In this document: positions 34,134-45,882 of the stretch, in pieces | How the letters are laid out: each line of letters opens with the position of its first letter | How positions within the stretch are numbered: position 1 is the stretch's first letter | Source of the DNA: Vigna angularis | Taxonomy: Eukaryota; Streptophyta; Magnoliopsida; Fabales; Fabaceae | Direction: 5' to 3' | DNA: 64,000 nucleotides | Assembly: GCF_016808095.1 (NCBI RefSeq) | Contig: NC_068977.1 | Span: 11,592,479 to 11,656,478 of the forward strand | The notes under the pieces: model-generated | What the model was told of the DNA's origin: nothing | The model's input: only the letters and a program-made list of their open reading frames with translations | The model's database searches: none | Made by a program: the position numbers and the translations under genes

Positions 34134-35173
34134 TGTCAGAATCGGCTGCAGCGGAATGGTTAGCGTGGAATAACAAACCAAGAGGGGGGGTGAATTGGTT
34201 CTTACTAAAAACGTGTGCCTTAAAAATTTCTACTCAATTAAACTTACTTAGCAATTAATAATGACAATAAAATAGAGTAAGGTCGAGAGAAATTTGCACC
34301 GATGATTTTATCCTGGTTCGGATCTTACGAATCCTACGTCCAGTCGCTTATCTCAAAACAAGATAAACAATTCACTAATCACAAAACAATTACAAACTAC
34401 AATCACACAGATATAATTTGTAAAAGTTTAGAAAACACCTCTCTTGATGCCACAAGAGATGAACTAACACTTCCTTTGAATCTTCACAAAGGATGAAACA
34501 CTTCCTCCGAATACTTCACGAAGGATGACTTCCTCTTCCGAACACTTCCTTAGATACACCAAGGATGAACCAGCTATTCCTCTATCACCGTAGCAGTATT
34601 TCACCAACTCTACAGACAGAGTTTCCTTAGCTGAGCAAGAGCACACAATTCTCAAGAGTTTCTGAGTATTCGAGCACAAGGGAAGAGTTGTTGTTATCCT
34701 TGAGAGGAAATGAGAGTCTATTTATAGACTGATCCAAAGGCTCTTCCATTTTTCGTTTTCAGCCTTTCTCACTGTGTTAATCGATTAACTTAAGTGGTTA
34801 ATCGATTAACGCACCAACGGATAGTCCAACGGCTCTAAAAACGGCTAGTTTTTCAAACGGTCACTTTGCTAATCGATTATCAGCCCATGCTAATCGATTA
34901 GCGCTAATCGATTAACAGCCCTTGTTAATCGATTAGCATGCAGTGCTGTGCTTCTCCATTCGTCTCTGGAATAATCGATTACTGACCTCTGTTAATCTAT
35001 TAACACTGCACAGTTTTTGCTTCTTGGTACATTTTTACATCACTTTTGAATGCAAACATAAAACCACTAATTTCCTATGTTCATACAGTTATTACAAAAG
35101 TTACAAGTCTTCAAAAATCATTCTTCATGAGTCTTGGTTGTTCTTGACTTGATTTAGATATCATCATTCTTCA
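34134..35173 (-). repeat. F1 5' LTR, outer end truncated
   Basis: It is nearly identical to 26381-27441 but stops matching after GATATCATCA; the last about 28 bp of the family LTR (to GCTAACA) are replaced by TTCTTCA and then the 5S-like LTR at 35174. The AATCGATT array is at 34775-35000, with two copies mutated relative to the 3' LTR. Confidence 0.9.
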
Positions 35174-35484
35174 TGTGACACCCAGGCACTGACGAGGGCG
35201 GAGAGTGATCGCCGGTGCAAGTGGAACGAAGTGCAAGGGGCATTGACAAGGAGCGGCTCCTGGCAGGCTTCCAGTGGAAGGGGCACATGGACGAATCGAA
35301 CATACACCAGAATGAGAGGGATCTAGAGACTGTATAGGTATGGGACTATACAGTTGAAGGATAGCTTAAAGGGATAGATTTGGCTACTCATATCACCAAA
35401 TGCATTTGCTTTTCGGTAGCCTAACTCATAAGAACTCCATGGTTAAGCGTGCTTAGTTGGGGCGTTACAAGTGGTATCGAAGCT
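35174..35484 (+). mobile_element. Cassandra-like 5S-bearing LTR with primer-binding site
   Basis: The segment runs from TGTGACACCC (35174) to GGCGTTACA (35469), a 296-bp TG...CA unit with complementary ends, followed by TGGTATCGAAGCT (35472-35484), a mutated Met-tRNA primer site. AGAACTCCATGGTTAAGCGTGCTT (35431-35454, 24 bases) is close to the internal promoter region of plant 5S rRNA. 5S sequence in a short LTR is the mark of Cassandra TRIM elements. The usual C-box region after this is missing here. Only one LTR is clear. Confidence 0.5.
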
Positions 35485-36376
35485 AGGTGGTGATGTGTGG
35501 GGGCAGTCAATATTCCCTGTAAGTTGCCACCACAATGTTATATTTTAAATTTGTAAATTTTATGGGTTCTTTTTAGATATGAAAATTAAATAAAGTTTTT
35601 TTTATTACTCATAATTTCATGATGATATTTAAAGTGTTTTTATCTTTAAAGATGTTTTATAAACCATACGTGGCATCCTGAACAAAGGCAAAACTAAGGA
35701 AAAACTAAGAACAAAACATAAAGGAAGAGAATCCTAAAGGATCAGTTTATAAATATTTGATTTTTTGTAAACCTGTGGCATCCTAGAAATCGGGGTGTTA
35801 CACAAGTCAAACATTATTGAAGGTTGAGACAAGTCAGTCTATAAAAAGGTCAACCCGAGCCAACACACATTAAAGATGGCAACAAGTACGGTGTGGTATT
35901 AGAGCCTAGCCTCTCCCAGTACGGTGTGGTTCGAAGCTTGGTGGTGATGTGTGGGGGCAGTCAATATTCCCTATAAGTTGTCGGGGCGTTACAACAATGT
36001 TATATTTTAAATTTGTAAATTTTGAATTATTTAGCACTAAAGTAATGATTGTTTTCACGTGGGTTCTTTTTAGATATGAAAATTAAATAAAGTTTTTTTT
36101 ACTCATAATTTCGTGATGATATTTAAAGTGTTTTTATCTTTAAAGATGTTTTATAAACCATACGTTGCATCCTGAACAAAGGCAAAACTAAGGAAAAACT
36201 AAGAACAAAACATAAAGGAAGACAATCCTAAAGAATCAGTTTATAAATATTCGATTTTTTGTAAACCTGTGGCATCCCAGAAATCGGAGTGTTACACAAG
36301 TCAAACATTATTAAAGGTTGGGACAAGTCAGTCTATAAAAAGGTCAACCCGAGTCAACACACATTAAAGATGGAAA
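35476..36376 (+). repeat. Direct duplication of about 450 bp
   Basis: GGTGGTGATGTGTGGGGGCA occurs at 35486 and 35940, and the following sequence (to ACATTAAAGATGG near 35880 and 36373) is repeated with few changes. The first copy lacks about 40 bp present in the second. A GGGGCGTTACA LTR-like end occurs inside the second copy and GGTGTTACA near the end of each, so the block is probably rearranged LTR sequence. Confidence 0.8.
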
Positions 36377-37630
36377 CAAGTAGACTTGAATGACAGGCTA
36401 AGTTGAGTCGATCTAGGAAAAAACCGAGCCAAGTCAACCCATACAAAGGCCAAGCTAATTTTACTCTAACCAAAGGCCAAACCAGTTTGATTTGGACCAA
36501 ATTTGCCAAGTTGGTCCAGGCCAAAATTTGAGCAGATTCAACTAGGGCTAAAGGTCGGTTAGATTTGGCCCAAGACTAAGGTCCCACCAATTTGGCTCAA
36601 GCCAAAGATCTCATTGATTTGGCCCAAGATAAAGGTCTAGCTTATTCCGCCTATGATTAATGTGGATTCAATTAGGCCTATAATAATGATCGAGATGAGT
36701 AAGCCAATACTAAGGTCAAGTTGATTCAAGCCCTTATGAATGTGAAGTTGCTTTGGCTTAAGATGAATGATGAGATTAGTCGTCCTATGATGAAGGTTGA
36801 GATGTGTTCTTTGGCTTGGAGGTTGTGACTTGTCAACTTGGAATAAAGTTTGTGATAAGTCAGTCTAAGTTGAGCGATTAATTGTTGTTGGTTAATTCTA
36901 TTGGATTAGGGGTGAGAAGAGTTATTAATTATTGTTAATCTGAGATTTGAAACATTGCAATTAATCTACTGGCCAACCTGTTTTAATTTGTTTCTTTAAT
37001 TTGTTCCTTGTATTTGTAATTTTGTTCACACAATCTGTCAATAACCCCTGCTCACTGTGTGTTTGATCTAATGACTAAACCACGTTTTGTCCTAGGAGTC
37101 ACTTCCTAGTATACTGCACTTTAATTGCATATTAATTTGATTCGGGTACGACCTCGATTAGTCACGCTCCTCAAGGTGCATAAAACCCCTCCCTAACTTT
37201 GTCGGAGAAAACATGATGGCGGCGGCGACGAATGTCGGACAGATGTTGCATGTGGCGACACTTGGATGAGAACTAGCCCTCGACACAAGCGAGGTTGGCC
37301 GTCGCTAAAGGAGGCGATCCAGATCCACTAGTTGCCAAACTAAATTGTGGCGATGGCTGGTAGCGAACAGTGGTGGACGACGTCAGAATGGCAAGGAACA
37401 GAGGTTGATGGTGACAAACTTCAGTGGACAACTCCTCATAGTGGCAAAAGAGTGCCAGACAATGGTAGACAACGACAAACTACGCCGGACAACGGCAAGC
37501 AGTATCGAACAGTTGCAGACAACAACTAGGATTTGGAGACTAGACAAAAACTAGAGCGAGACTGCTCATTGAGGTATTTTAGAAAAGATGAAATTTTTAA
37601 AGCCGCTGGTGGCGGCGGCCACGGGCCACT
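36377..37630. other. Repeat-derived DNA: GGCCCAAG-type degenerate repeats, then a GC-rich block
   Basis: From about 36440 to 36760 short degenerate units of the type TTTGGCCCAAGxxxAAGGTC recur. From 37200 to 37510 the sequence is GC-rich with GGCGGCGGCGACGA and CAACGACAAAC words. Open frames at 37345-37554 overlap this composition bias and have no domain, so no gene is called. Confidence 0.5.
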
Positions 37631-38757
37631 AACGACAACAAAGACAAAGTAGGAAGAGACTCAAACAACCTACTATGATACTAACTTGAGAATTAAACTG
37701 TAAAATAATTCTAAAAGACTTAATTGATCCATCGAATAATTTTTTATTTATAAGAATAATTGATACAAGAGTACATGGTAAATAGAATAACCCTACACAC
37801 AATATAGTAATGATAAATAAGGTAATCTTAGACACAATATAATCATGATAAATAAAATAATCCTATACACTATAATCATGATAAATAGCATAAAAATAAA
37901 AAACTAAACAAGTGATATTAGATGTTCGTAAAGTTATTCAAATGATGATTTATTTTTCAACGAAGGAAAGGGTAATCAATTTATAAGATAAATAGCAGCT
38001 AAAACACATTCACTTCACCCAAAAAAAGTGAGGTTGAAATTATAATGGTCGAGTCACATTAAGAATATGGCAATGCTTATGTTCCACAATGTGATTTTTA
38101 TATTTCAAAATACCAGGTATGAGAATAAAAAATAATGCTCGGAACCATCGTCAACCATGATTGCTTTAACAGTTGCTTGAAATTGTGTGAGCAAAATCAA
38201 TGAAAGATTGCAATATATATGGAGCACCTCATTTGTACTATTGCGTTATCAATATCTATGTCCATCTTCTAAGACAATCCAAACATATCAATTCAAAGAG
38301 TATATCAATGGTTATGAAACAAAGCAAAGTTACTTTTCCTTCAATCAGAATGACATTCACATTTCTCATTATAAATAAGAAATTCGATACCCTAAACTTG
38401 AACAAAGGAAAAGAAATATTGACAATTCTCATTATAAATGCCTGTTTAATTTCATTAAGAACAATAAACAAGCTTTCAAATTTAGCTAAACATATTCACA
38501 GGATTGATATCCAGAATCACCAACTCTCTATATACAAGAAATTCTCGTGGTGATGACCTAAACCAAATTTACAAGAACACCCAGATCCAACCTTATATTA
38601 CAGAAAGAACAGCTCTCTTTACCCATCAAACCCTCTCAAGAACACAAGGTTTGATTCTTCAGCATTTTCCCTCAAATATGTTCACCTTAGTTAAGTCAAG
38701 ACATTTTTATAAGCAGTCACACTCAGCTTCCTCTATGTACACTTCTCTGAATGGAGT
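37631..38757. other. Downstream flank of the unknown gene; no other gene seen
   Basis: AT-rich sequence. The nearest few hundred bases to 38758 probably include the 3' UTR of the minus-strand gene. The short ORFs at 38187-38761 on both strands have no recognisable similarity. Confidence 0.5.
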
Positions 38758-39860
38758 TTAAGCAACAGTAGGGATCCTAGAATTCTGGCAATCCCTGTTG
38801 AGGCAATCAAATCCCTCAATTCTAACTGTGGACGGTTTAAGTCCGAAACTCATCCTAACAAACCCTCCTTTGCCAGAAGCCGAGGATGGAGAAAATAAAC
38901 CTGATGGCGATGAAGTCGTAAATGCGGGATCGTGCTTTTCTCCAAATCGAGCATCCTGGACCACGGGATTTGCAGCTCGAACAGGAGGAGATCCACAAAA
39001 GAATGGAGGAGATGAAGCTACCTGATTTGAAAACTCCTTCCCATAACTCTCCTGTTCATAACGCACACCAATTCATAAACCAAAGTTATCAGAATGAAGA
39101 AAATGTCTATCTATGATCCGTGGAATCTGTCAGAAAGACCCCTCAAAGAATAGCCAAGTTTTCTTGTAAGACTATATTCCTTTGAAGCCAAACCCATCGC
39201 ACAAAGTTTCAAATCATGGTTTAAAATTTCAGTCACTATAGCTGTTTGATTCAATCATTGACAATGCAAGAAATTACAAACAAACTTAGCGGATGCAGAC
39301 ATAATTGTGTTAAGGAAAGTCCACAATCCTAAACATCACAGCACAACCGAAATCATGGTGGCAAACCAACTTTTAAAACCTTTATTTCAAATACAACAAA
39401 AAGTGTCTACCAAAAGAAACAAAGCAAGCATCACAACACAAATTCTTACATTACTATGGTACCAAGACTATCCTAATTGACATTTATCTTCCTAGGCCTA
39501 AATGAAATTTTCATGAAGTTCATAGCTTACCTTCTTAAACATAATCTCTAGTAGCTCTGCCCCACCTTTTGAATCAGAACCCTCGGCCTGTTGACTTCAA
39601 GAAAAATTGAAACACAAAAAATCAGATCCCCAAAGGCTTCCAAAACAGATTAATGTCATCAAAACTTAAAAAGGTCAAGAAATGAATTCTGATATTTACT
39701 TGAAATGCCATCTCAAGTGCCTTATAGGCATGTTAGATACAACCCCGACTCGGCGTGGCTTAGGGCAAACGACGGACTCCTTCTTATCAACGAAATTCAC
39801 AGAGCCTCTCATCTCTTCACAGGCTGCAAAGGCGTTCTTTTGAAGACCATAACAGTTCAT
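38758..39860 (-). CDS. Conserved plant protein of unknown function (172 aa, three coding exons)
   Basis: I do not know its function. The exons are 39860-39700 (MNCYGLQKNAFAACEEMRGS to RHLRWHF), 39594-39531 (QQAEGSDSKGGAELLEIMFK) and 39051-38758 (ESYGKEFSNQVASSPPFFCG to NSRIPTVA, TAA). All junctions are GT-AG, the phases are compatible and there is no internal stop. From memory, plants have a family of small proteins with this N-terminus, a VVCPKPRR motif, a central SPPFFCGSPPxRxANPxxxD block and a basic C-terminal VRIEGFDCLNRD segment. I see no signal peptide, membrane span or catalytic motif. The serine/proline-rich middle (SSPSGLFSPSSASG) suggests a disordered, possibly phosphorylated protein. 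A leader exon and promoter lie upstream to 40646. Confidence 0.8.
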
Positions 39861-39891
39861 CTTCAAATCACCTTTATTTCAAAGTAGAATA

Positions 39892-40646
39892 CCTACGCAA
39901 CAAAATAATAACAAAACTATACTCAGAACATGTCTCTGTCTCCCTCTCTCACACACACGCACGACAACATACAACAAAATTAGACTCAGAAAATCTCAAC
40001 ATTGAGAACATGATCTTAACAATTGTAACACCCATACCCTATTCAATAAAATTATTTTCAGAAATGTCTCTTTCTAACCTATGTGCGGTGTTTTCTTATT
40101 TAAAAAAAAAAAAATAAGACAACCATGATCTTAAAATATCGTTACACTCCTAATCCAATATGCAAACAGATCCACTCAACCTAAACACAATAAAATAAAA
40201 AGAAAACCGCAAACCATTTCACTATTTTCCAGTCTTCCTAAACACAACAAACAAATTTTCACAAATTACCAACAGATCTGAGCTCAAATCATGAAAAATT
40301 TCCAAATATTTGTCCGGCTAATAGGCACCCCCCAAAAAAAAAACCACCTTTAGCTCAATGCATCAATTTTCAAAAAAATAAAACACCCAAGCCAAAAACC
40401 CAAAAGAGGGACCTCAAAACAAATCTATAAACAACACATTTTTCAACATAAAAAGAAAAAAAAAATCAACAATGAACCGTGTGGGCAATCGTTTTGTTTG
40501 ACATTCCACACCCAAAATTAAAAGAAATTATTTTCAGATCTAGAACAAAGTGCAAGAAAGAGAGGAAACCTGGGAAAGAAATGAAGGGAAGTGGTAGATA
40601 GGAGAATGGAGAGGAAGAGAATGTAAGCAGCTGGAATTCATTTATA
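39892..40646 (-). promoter_or_regulatory. TATA box, leader exon and 5' UTR intron of the unknown gene
   Basis: On the minus strand TATAAAT (40646-40640) precedes a CT-rich leader that ends CCCAG/GTTTCC at 40570, a plausible donor. A plausible acceptor TTGCGTAG is at 39893, about 32 bp before the ATG. Between them the sequence is A- and C-rich on the plus strand with no open frame, as expected of an intron. The UTR splice sites are inferred. Confidence 0.5.
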
Positions 40647-40649
40647 GTG

Positions 40650-41928
40650 AAGATACGTGTTGTTCGATTTGGAGGGTCACACGACGTCGTTGTTATCATT
40701 CTATTCTCACGTTTTAACTATGTCAATTGTCTTTGCTTCTTTTTCATTCTTATTTCAAATATTCTAACTACCGATTTCACTTCATTTCAAATCTTAATTT
40801 ACTTTGTTATTGTTATTACATCGGTTTTCTATGTTTTTTATTATTCTTATTTTTAATTCAATAATTAATTTTTACCATTTTATAAAAAAAATTACTTAAA
40901 TTCTTATTATGCATTTTAATATGTAATATCTATATATCATTTTTATATCATAATTATAATTTTGAAGATTGATATAATTCATGTTTTAATGTCAAAAAAA
41001 TTATTTTATTTAAATTTTTATTATTTATAATATGTTAAAGGTTTAATCATACAAATGTTTCCTTAGTAATTATTCTTAAATAGGTTCTTCACTTTTTTTT
41101 TCTCAATTAGATCTCTAATTTTAAAATTTTGAAGCAATTTAGTTCTTTGTCTTAGTTCTATATTAACATTATTAAAGACAGTGTCAACTGTCCATTCCTG
41201 GTTTTTTTAATTTTAAATATTTTTTTAATTATTTTTAATTTTACTTTTAATTTTTTTAAAAAAAATTGTCATGTGTCAAACTAACATTATGCTAGGTGAA
41301 ATGTCCATGTATTTTTATTTTGTCTCAATTTAGTCCTAATTTTTTTAAATAAATAATATTTTGTTTTTATTTTTAATTTTTATTTTATTTTAAAAAAATT
41401 GTCACGTGTTAAACTAATATTGTGTCACATCGCAGTGACAATGTGATGTGATACTAATAATGTCACGTTTCATTGCATTAGTCTCAATTTGATCATTGTA
41501 TTTTTTTTGTCTCAATTTAGTCCTAATTGCTTTTAAAATTAAATAATTTTGTCTCTTTCCAAATTCAAACAAAATTTAATTTGTATATATATGTTATACA
41601 AATATTTTATTAAAATTGATATTTTTATTAAATACTTTTAACAAGGTAAAGTTTATTTATATTTATATTTAGTTAATTATAAAATGTTAATTAGGTTTAT
41701 TTAAATATACCAATAAGAGTTAATTAGGTTTTTAACAAATTAATTACGTGAAATTTTATTATTTTAAAATAATAAATTAGAATAAATTCGGTGAAAATCC
41801 TAATTAATGTAGAAAAAAAAATACCTTTAATTACCATTTTTATAGAAAATTTCTTCAATTCTTTATTAGAAAAGGTGAAATTTCATGTCAATTTTTTCAC
41901 TTAGCCACATCATTTGAAAAATCCACTT
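40650..41928. other. AT-rich intergenic DNA with repeated CTCAATTTAGTCC words
   Basis: From about 41080 to 41530 the phrases TCTCAATTAGATCTCTAATTTT, TGTCTCAATTTAGTCCTAATT (twice) and GTCAxGTGTxAAACTAAxAT (twice) recur, typical of small non-autonomous elements in legumes, but I cannot define ends. No gene is supported. Confidence 0.5.
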
Positions 41929-43159
41929 TCAAAAACTTTTTCACCAAAAGAGATGCCTTTAACCTTTTCTTGAAACGTATGTTAAAAGATTTTCAATGCA
42001 GCGGAAATTTAATCGAATGCGTATAAAGTATAATCGATTGAATGTAAAAGAGTAGGGATAAGAAAGATCAAACGCTGAGTTTTTATATTGGTTCGACCAA
42101 GCCTACATCCAGTGTCCTTCCAACCACATGAAGCTAATGCACTATAATGATCAAGGTTTTTATAGAGACCTCACGTCAAAAATATAAAACACCTCTCTAA
42201 CCCTCTAATCAAAATATAGGCAGTACATAAACAAATTAGCAGTAAGAATCCCCTCTCCTTTATTCCAACCCCTTTTAGGCACCCTCAAAGTCAAGAACAC
42301 AGCACGTCCTTCTTCCTGTAATCACAATAGGGAACTCAACCCAATCTTCAGCAGATTGTAGAACCTGATCTTGTAGTAGAAACCCAAATATGCAGATAGA
42401 TCAGACTTTGAAACTCAGTAATCTTGCTCTTCAAGAAATCACAAAAGTTGATCACCACGATCAATCTTGTTTTCTTGGAGTTTTTCCTCTATCCGTAAGA
42501 ATCAAACTTTCTACAAAAGAATATGAAAATGTCAAAATCACAAAAGTTCTTTACAGAAATCAAATTCATGTCAATTTATAGATAAACTCGTATTAGACGC
42601 AATATAATCGACTTTGCTACTAATGTAGTCGAATACATCAATTCAGTTATAATAATTAGTAGCAGTTAAATCAATTAATTGAATTCACAATTAATGTAAT
42701 CGAATAACACTTAATGTTTGGTCAACACATTTCAAAATATAGTCGTTGTTAAAGTGATATGAAGCATTAACAGATTTCAAAACAGTAACAGACTTAATCG
42801 AATACATATCGCATGCAATCGATTATGCAACAATGTTAAGCATAGTTTTGAAAACTTTTCTCTTTGAAAAATCTCACAGCACACTTTGAAAAAAGTTTGT
42901 GCAAAGACACGAGTTTCAATCGATTCACCCCATAATGTAATTGACTTAAAACTGTTGTTTTGCCTCACAATTAAAATTCAACATTTGTGCTTGTGGTTTT
43001 TCTCATCAAAAACATGTGTCATGCATTCATGTATAAAATCACATATATAAACATAGTGAAATACAATGAACAACACAACAACAACACAATTATGTTCTCA
43101 TATATGCATATAACATGTAAGCATCGAACATGTAACACAATCATGATTAATAATCAACA
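41929..43159 (-). repeat. F2 copy 1 3' LTR
   Basis: It matches 58199-59615, for example TTCGACCAAGCCTACATCCA and CACCTCTCTAACCC. On the minus strand it starts TGTTGATTATTAATC at 43159. A TATA box (complement of ATTTATAG, about 42574-42582) lies downstream of ATCGA-containing motifs at 42600-42930 (mostly AATCGA-ATA/C variants rather than full palindromes). Confidence 0.75.
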
Positions 43160-44198
43160 ATCTCCCCCTTATTTAATGATGCACAACCATGATTAATAAT
43201 CAATCATGTTGCACAACTCAATACAGATTATCAATCAATTACCAATCAACATAATTCTCCCCCTTTGGGCATTAGCAAAAAAGGTAAGCATAATGGTATT
43301 GATATACAAATAATCAATCATATAGAGATGCATCAGATAATCATCAAGGAACAAATAATGATGCTCCCCCTATCAAAGGTATTCACATGAAATTGAGATT
43401 TTCTCCCCCTTAAATGAAGACATGCAAAATATATCAATGATATGCAATGCTCCCCTTGTCATTATGCATATTTTAATCTCAAAATACAGATGCACAATGC
43501 AGTAATCAAAATATGTCAGAGCATTTATCAGTATGTCACAGATCAGGTATATTACAACAATAACATAACAATATTGATTCAATCAATCAACACATTTTAA
43601 TCTCTTATTATCTCAGATATTTTATGCAGTAGATAAGCTTAGAGATATAAGAAGAAATAAAAATCAACAGCAAATAAAACAAGATCTAAAGATATCAGAT
43701 ATTCCAGTTTTGGAATCTTTAAACCCCTGTTGATGTTTAATCGATTTGATCTCAGGCAGAGTCGATTTCTTGTTGTAGCATATTTCAGATTATCCAGTTC
43801 CATCTAGTCAACAAATGATATTCCTGAAAAACGTTTCAAAGTATTTTCAGATCAAGCATTTTAGAATCAATGTTATACTGGAATTAATACAAGTATAATA
43901 TAAGTATGCAAATGTATGAATGTAACAGTAATCAACAGTTCATTCGCATACAGGCATAATGTAATCGATTTAATGCAATCAGTTTTGTTCAATTCACTAA
44001 TATACTCTTTGAATCACAGATTTGATTAACACTGATTTCATTGATATCAAACTTGAAGTACAATTAGATCAAGCCAAAACACAGTGGCCTATAAAGTCAA
44101 TAATCACAAAAGAAAACAAGACAATACAGTCAACACTGAAAATAAATCACTACAACCAAAACAAACTACAAGATGTAATCACAAGACCCTTATTTTGT

Positions 44199-45288
44199 TT
44201 AAGATGACTCCATAGAATCCTCGTCAGATGACTCTTCTGTTGATGTGGAGCTTTCCACATAATTCTTGATAATTTCATCCATTTTTTCATTCATTCTCAT
44301 TAGTGATTTCTTCATCATACTAGCTCTCTTGGAGACTTTCTCAAACTTGTTTACCATAAATTTTTCAAACTCAGACTTAGGAGATAGTAAGATCTATTTA
44401 CTATCTGAATCAGGTAATTCATCTTAATCTTTGGATGGACTCTGTACATAATTGAATATCCATCCTAGAGAAGTTTTCTTTAGACCAATACATGTTAGAG
44501 TTTCCTTTCCAATTTGATTTCTTCTGTTGCATGTGATCTTGGTTTCACCAGTAAGAACGATTTCACTAAGAGACAAAATTTTGCTTATGAATACACCATA
44601 GGGTAGATTACACCAGTTGTTGTTACCAACATCAATGATATGTTTCTTGAACACATCTACCCAGTTTATTGGTACACTAAACATTATTGCATTTAGCAGA
44701 TATAGATCCTATGATGTCAACTTATCATAATGAAACCTTCCATATAACAAAACCCAATCAATGATGTAAGCGCTGATTTTCTCTTCTTTATCCAACCACC
44801 TATGTAGAAATCCTTTTTCCTTCTTGTACCTTCCTGGATACCTCATACAGTCTTTAAACATTTGTGTCTTTTTAGTTCATCTATTTTGCAGACAGTCAAG
44901 TAGGTGTGACATGCGTACTTCATCCTTGAGTCCAACAAACTTGTAGCCAAGTATAATTGTTGATAACAATGTTTACTCCTTTTACGTGTGAGTGGATGTT
45001 CCCATCAACTACTTTGATATTGTTGTAAAATACTCCAACAAATTTTGGATAACAATCGCCCTTCATCTGAACGAAGGTAGATAGACCTTGATGCTCAAGT
45101 TTTTCTGGAAAAATAAATCCTTCGTTTCTAAACAAAGATAACTCAATTGATTTGTGTGGAGCAACATCTTTTACACTTTTCCAACCCATGAACCTTTCTC
45201 TAGCAGTGCTATCACTAATCCACCCTAAAGGACTTGCATTTCTTTCAGATGGAGGAACTTTCCTGATACGTTTAGACGAGCAAGCCAT
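44199..45288 (-). pseudogene. F2 3' ORF, copy 1 (same family as the F1 and MULE ORFs), broken
   Basis: The function is unknown. It starts at 45288 with MACSSKRIRKVPPSERNASP, basic like its relatives. The core has DCYPKFVGVFYNNIKVVDGN, VKGVNIVINNYTWL and, after a frame change near 44925, a second half with INWVDVFKKHIID and LPYGVFISKILSL, which aligns with INWASLISDTMVR and LPYPLLISLICVY of F1. The end is acidic and serine-rich (TEESSDEDSMESS). Further stops lie near 44880, 44710 and 44425. Upstream, a (TA)n microsatellite occupies the TATA position. It lies directly behind gag because pol is absent in this copy. Confidence 0.75.
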
Positions 45289-45374
45289 TGCAGAAGTAGT
45301 GTAATGTGTAGAGACACTTTGATACAAATAAGGGTTTTGTGTGACACAACTATGAAGCAGATTGAAAGCATACA

Positions 45375-45377
<3 letters not shown>

Positions 45378-45457
<80 letters not shown>
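45378..45457. repeat. (TA)n microsatellite, about 40 units
   Basis: Uninterrupted AT dinucleotides lie 90-170 bp upstream of the F2 3' ORF start, where other copies have a TATA box. Open frames across it on both strands are artefacts. Confidence 0.97.
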
Positions 45458-45459
<2 letters not shown>

Positions 45460-45882
45460 GCGCGAACAATCAATGATTCAATCAGGCCCAATTTTAAATT
45501 TTAAAAAACAGAAAGTCCATAACAGAAAATCTTAATCGGTTCCTTTAAAAACAAAGTCGACTTAATGTTTAACAGAGTGATTTCAAAAACAGAGAACCAC
45601 ATTCACAGATTATAATCAACTCAGTTCATAACATAATCGATTAAAATTCGCACAACTATATTTTCACAAAAAACAAACAATCAAACAGCACACAGCAAAC
45701 ATGCATATAACAATCAATCATACAAATGCTTATGATGCATGAAAGAGTTTTGTTACAGTTAACACAATCAGTGACTCAAGAATTTTTGATTTCATCGTGA
45801 TAGTTCATCCTTGAGTTGAATATTGCTTCAACAGTTACTGCTCCTTTCCTGCACAACAATTAAAAGGTTTTGACATTGGTAC

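Larger units (their letters stand above)
26381..35173 (-). mobile_element. Ty1-Copia LTR retrotransposon F1 with an extra 3' ORF (SIRE/Maximus-like layout)
   Basis: Reading the minus strand: 5' LTR 35173-34134, primer-binding site TGGTATCAGAGC (34131-34120, complementary to initiator Met tRNA), gag, a possible 89-nt intron, protease-integrase-RT-RNase H, an internal promoter, an extra ORF, a polypurine tract (27455-27442) and 3' LTR 27441-26381. Integrase before RT defines Copia; an extra ORF after pol is the SIRE-type layout. The LTRs differ by only about 15 substitutions by eye, so insertion is fairly recent, yet gag, pol and the 3' ORF each carry a disabling change. The outer end of the 5' LTR is missing about 30 bp next to 35174, so no target duplication can be checked. 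Confidence 0.93.

Noticed and set aside
37345..37554. GC-rich plus-strand ORFs of 60-69 codons
   Set aside because: They overlap in two frames, are driven by GACAAC/GGCGAC words and have no domain.
45225..45504. ORFs reading isoleucine-tyrosine repeats on both strands
   Set aside because: They are translations of the (TA)n microsatellite.
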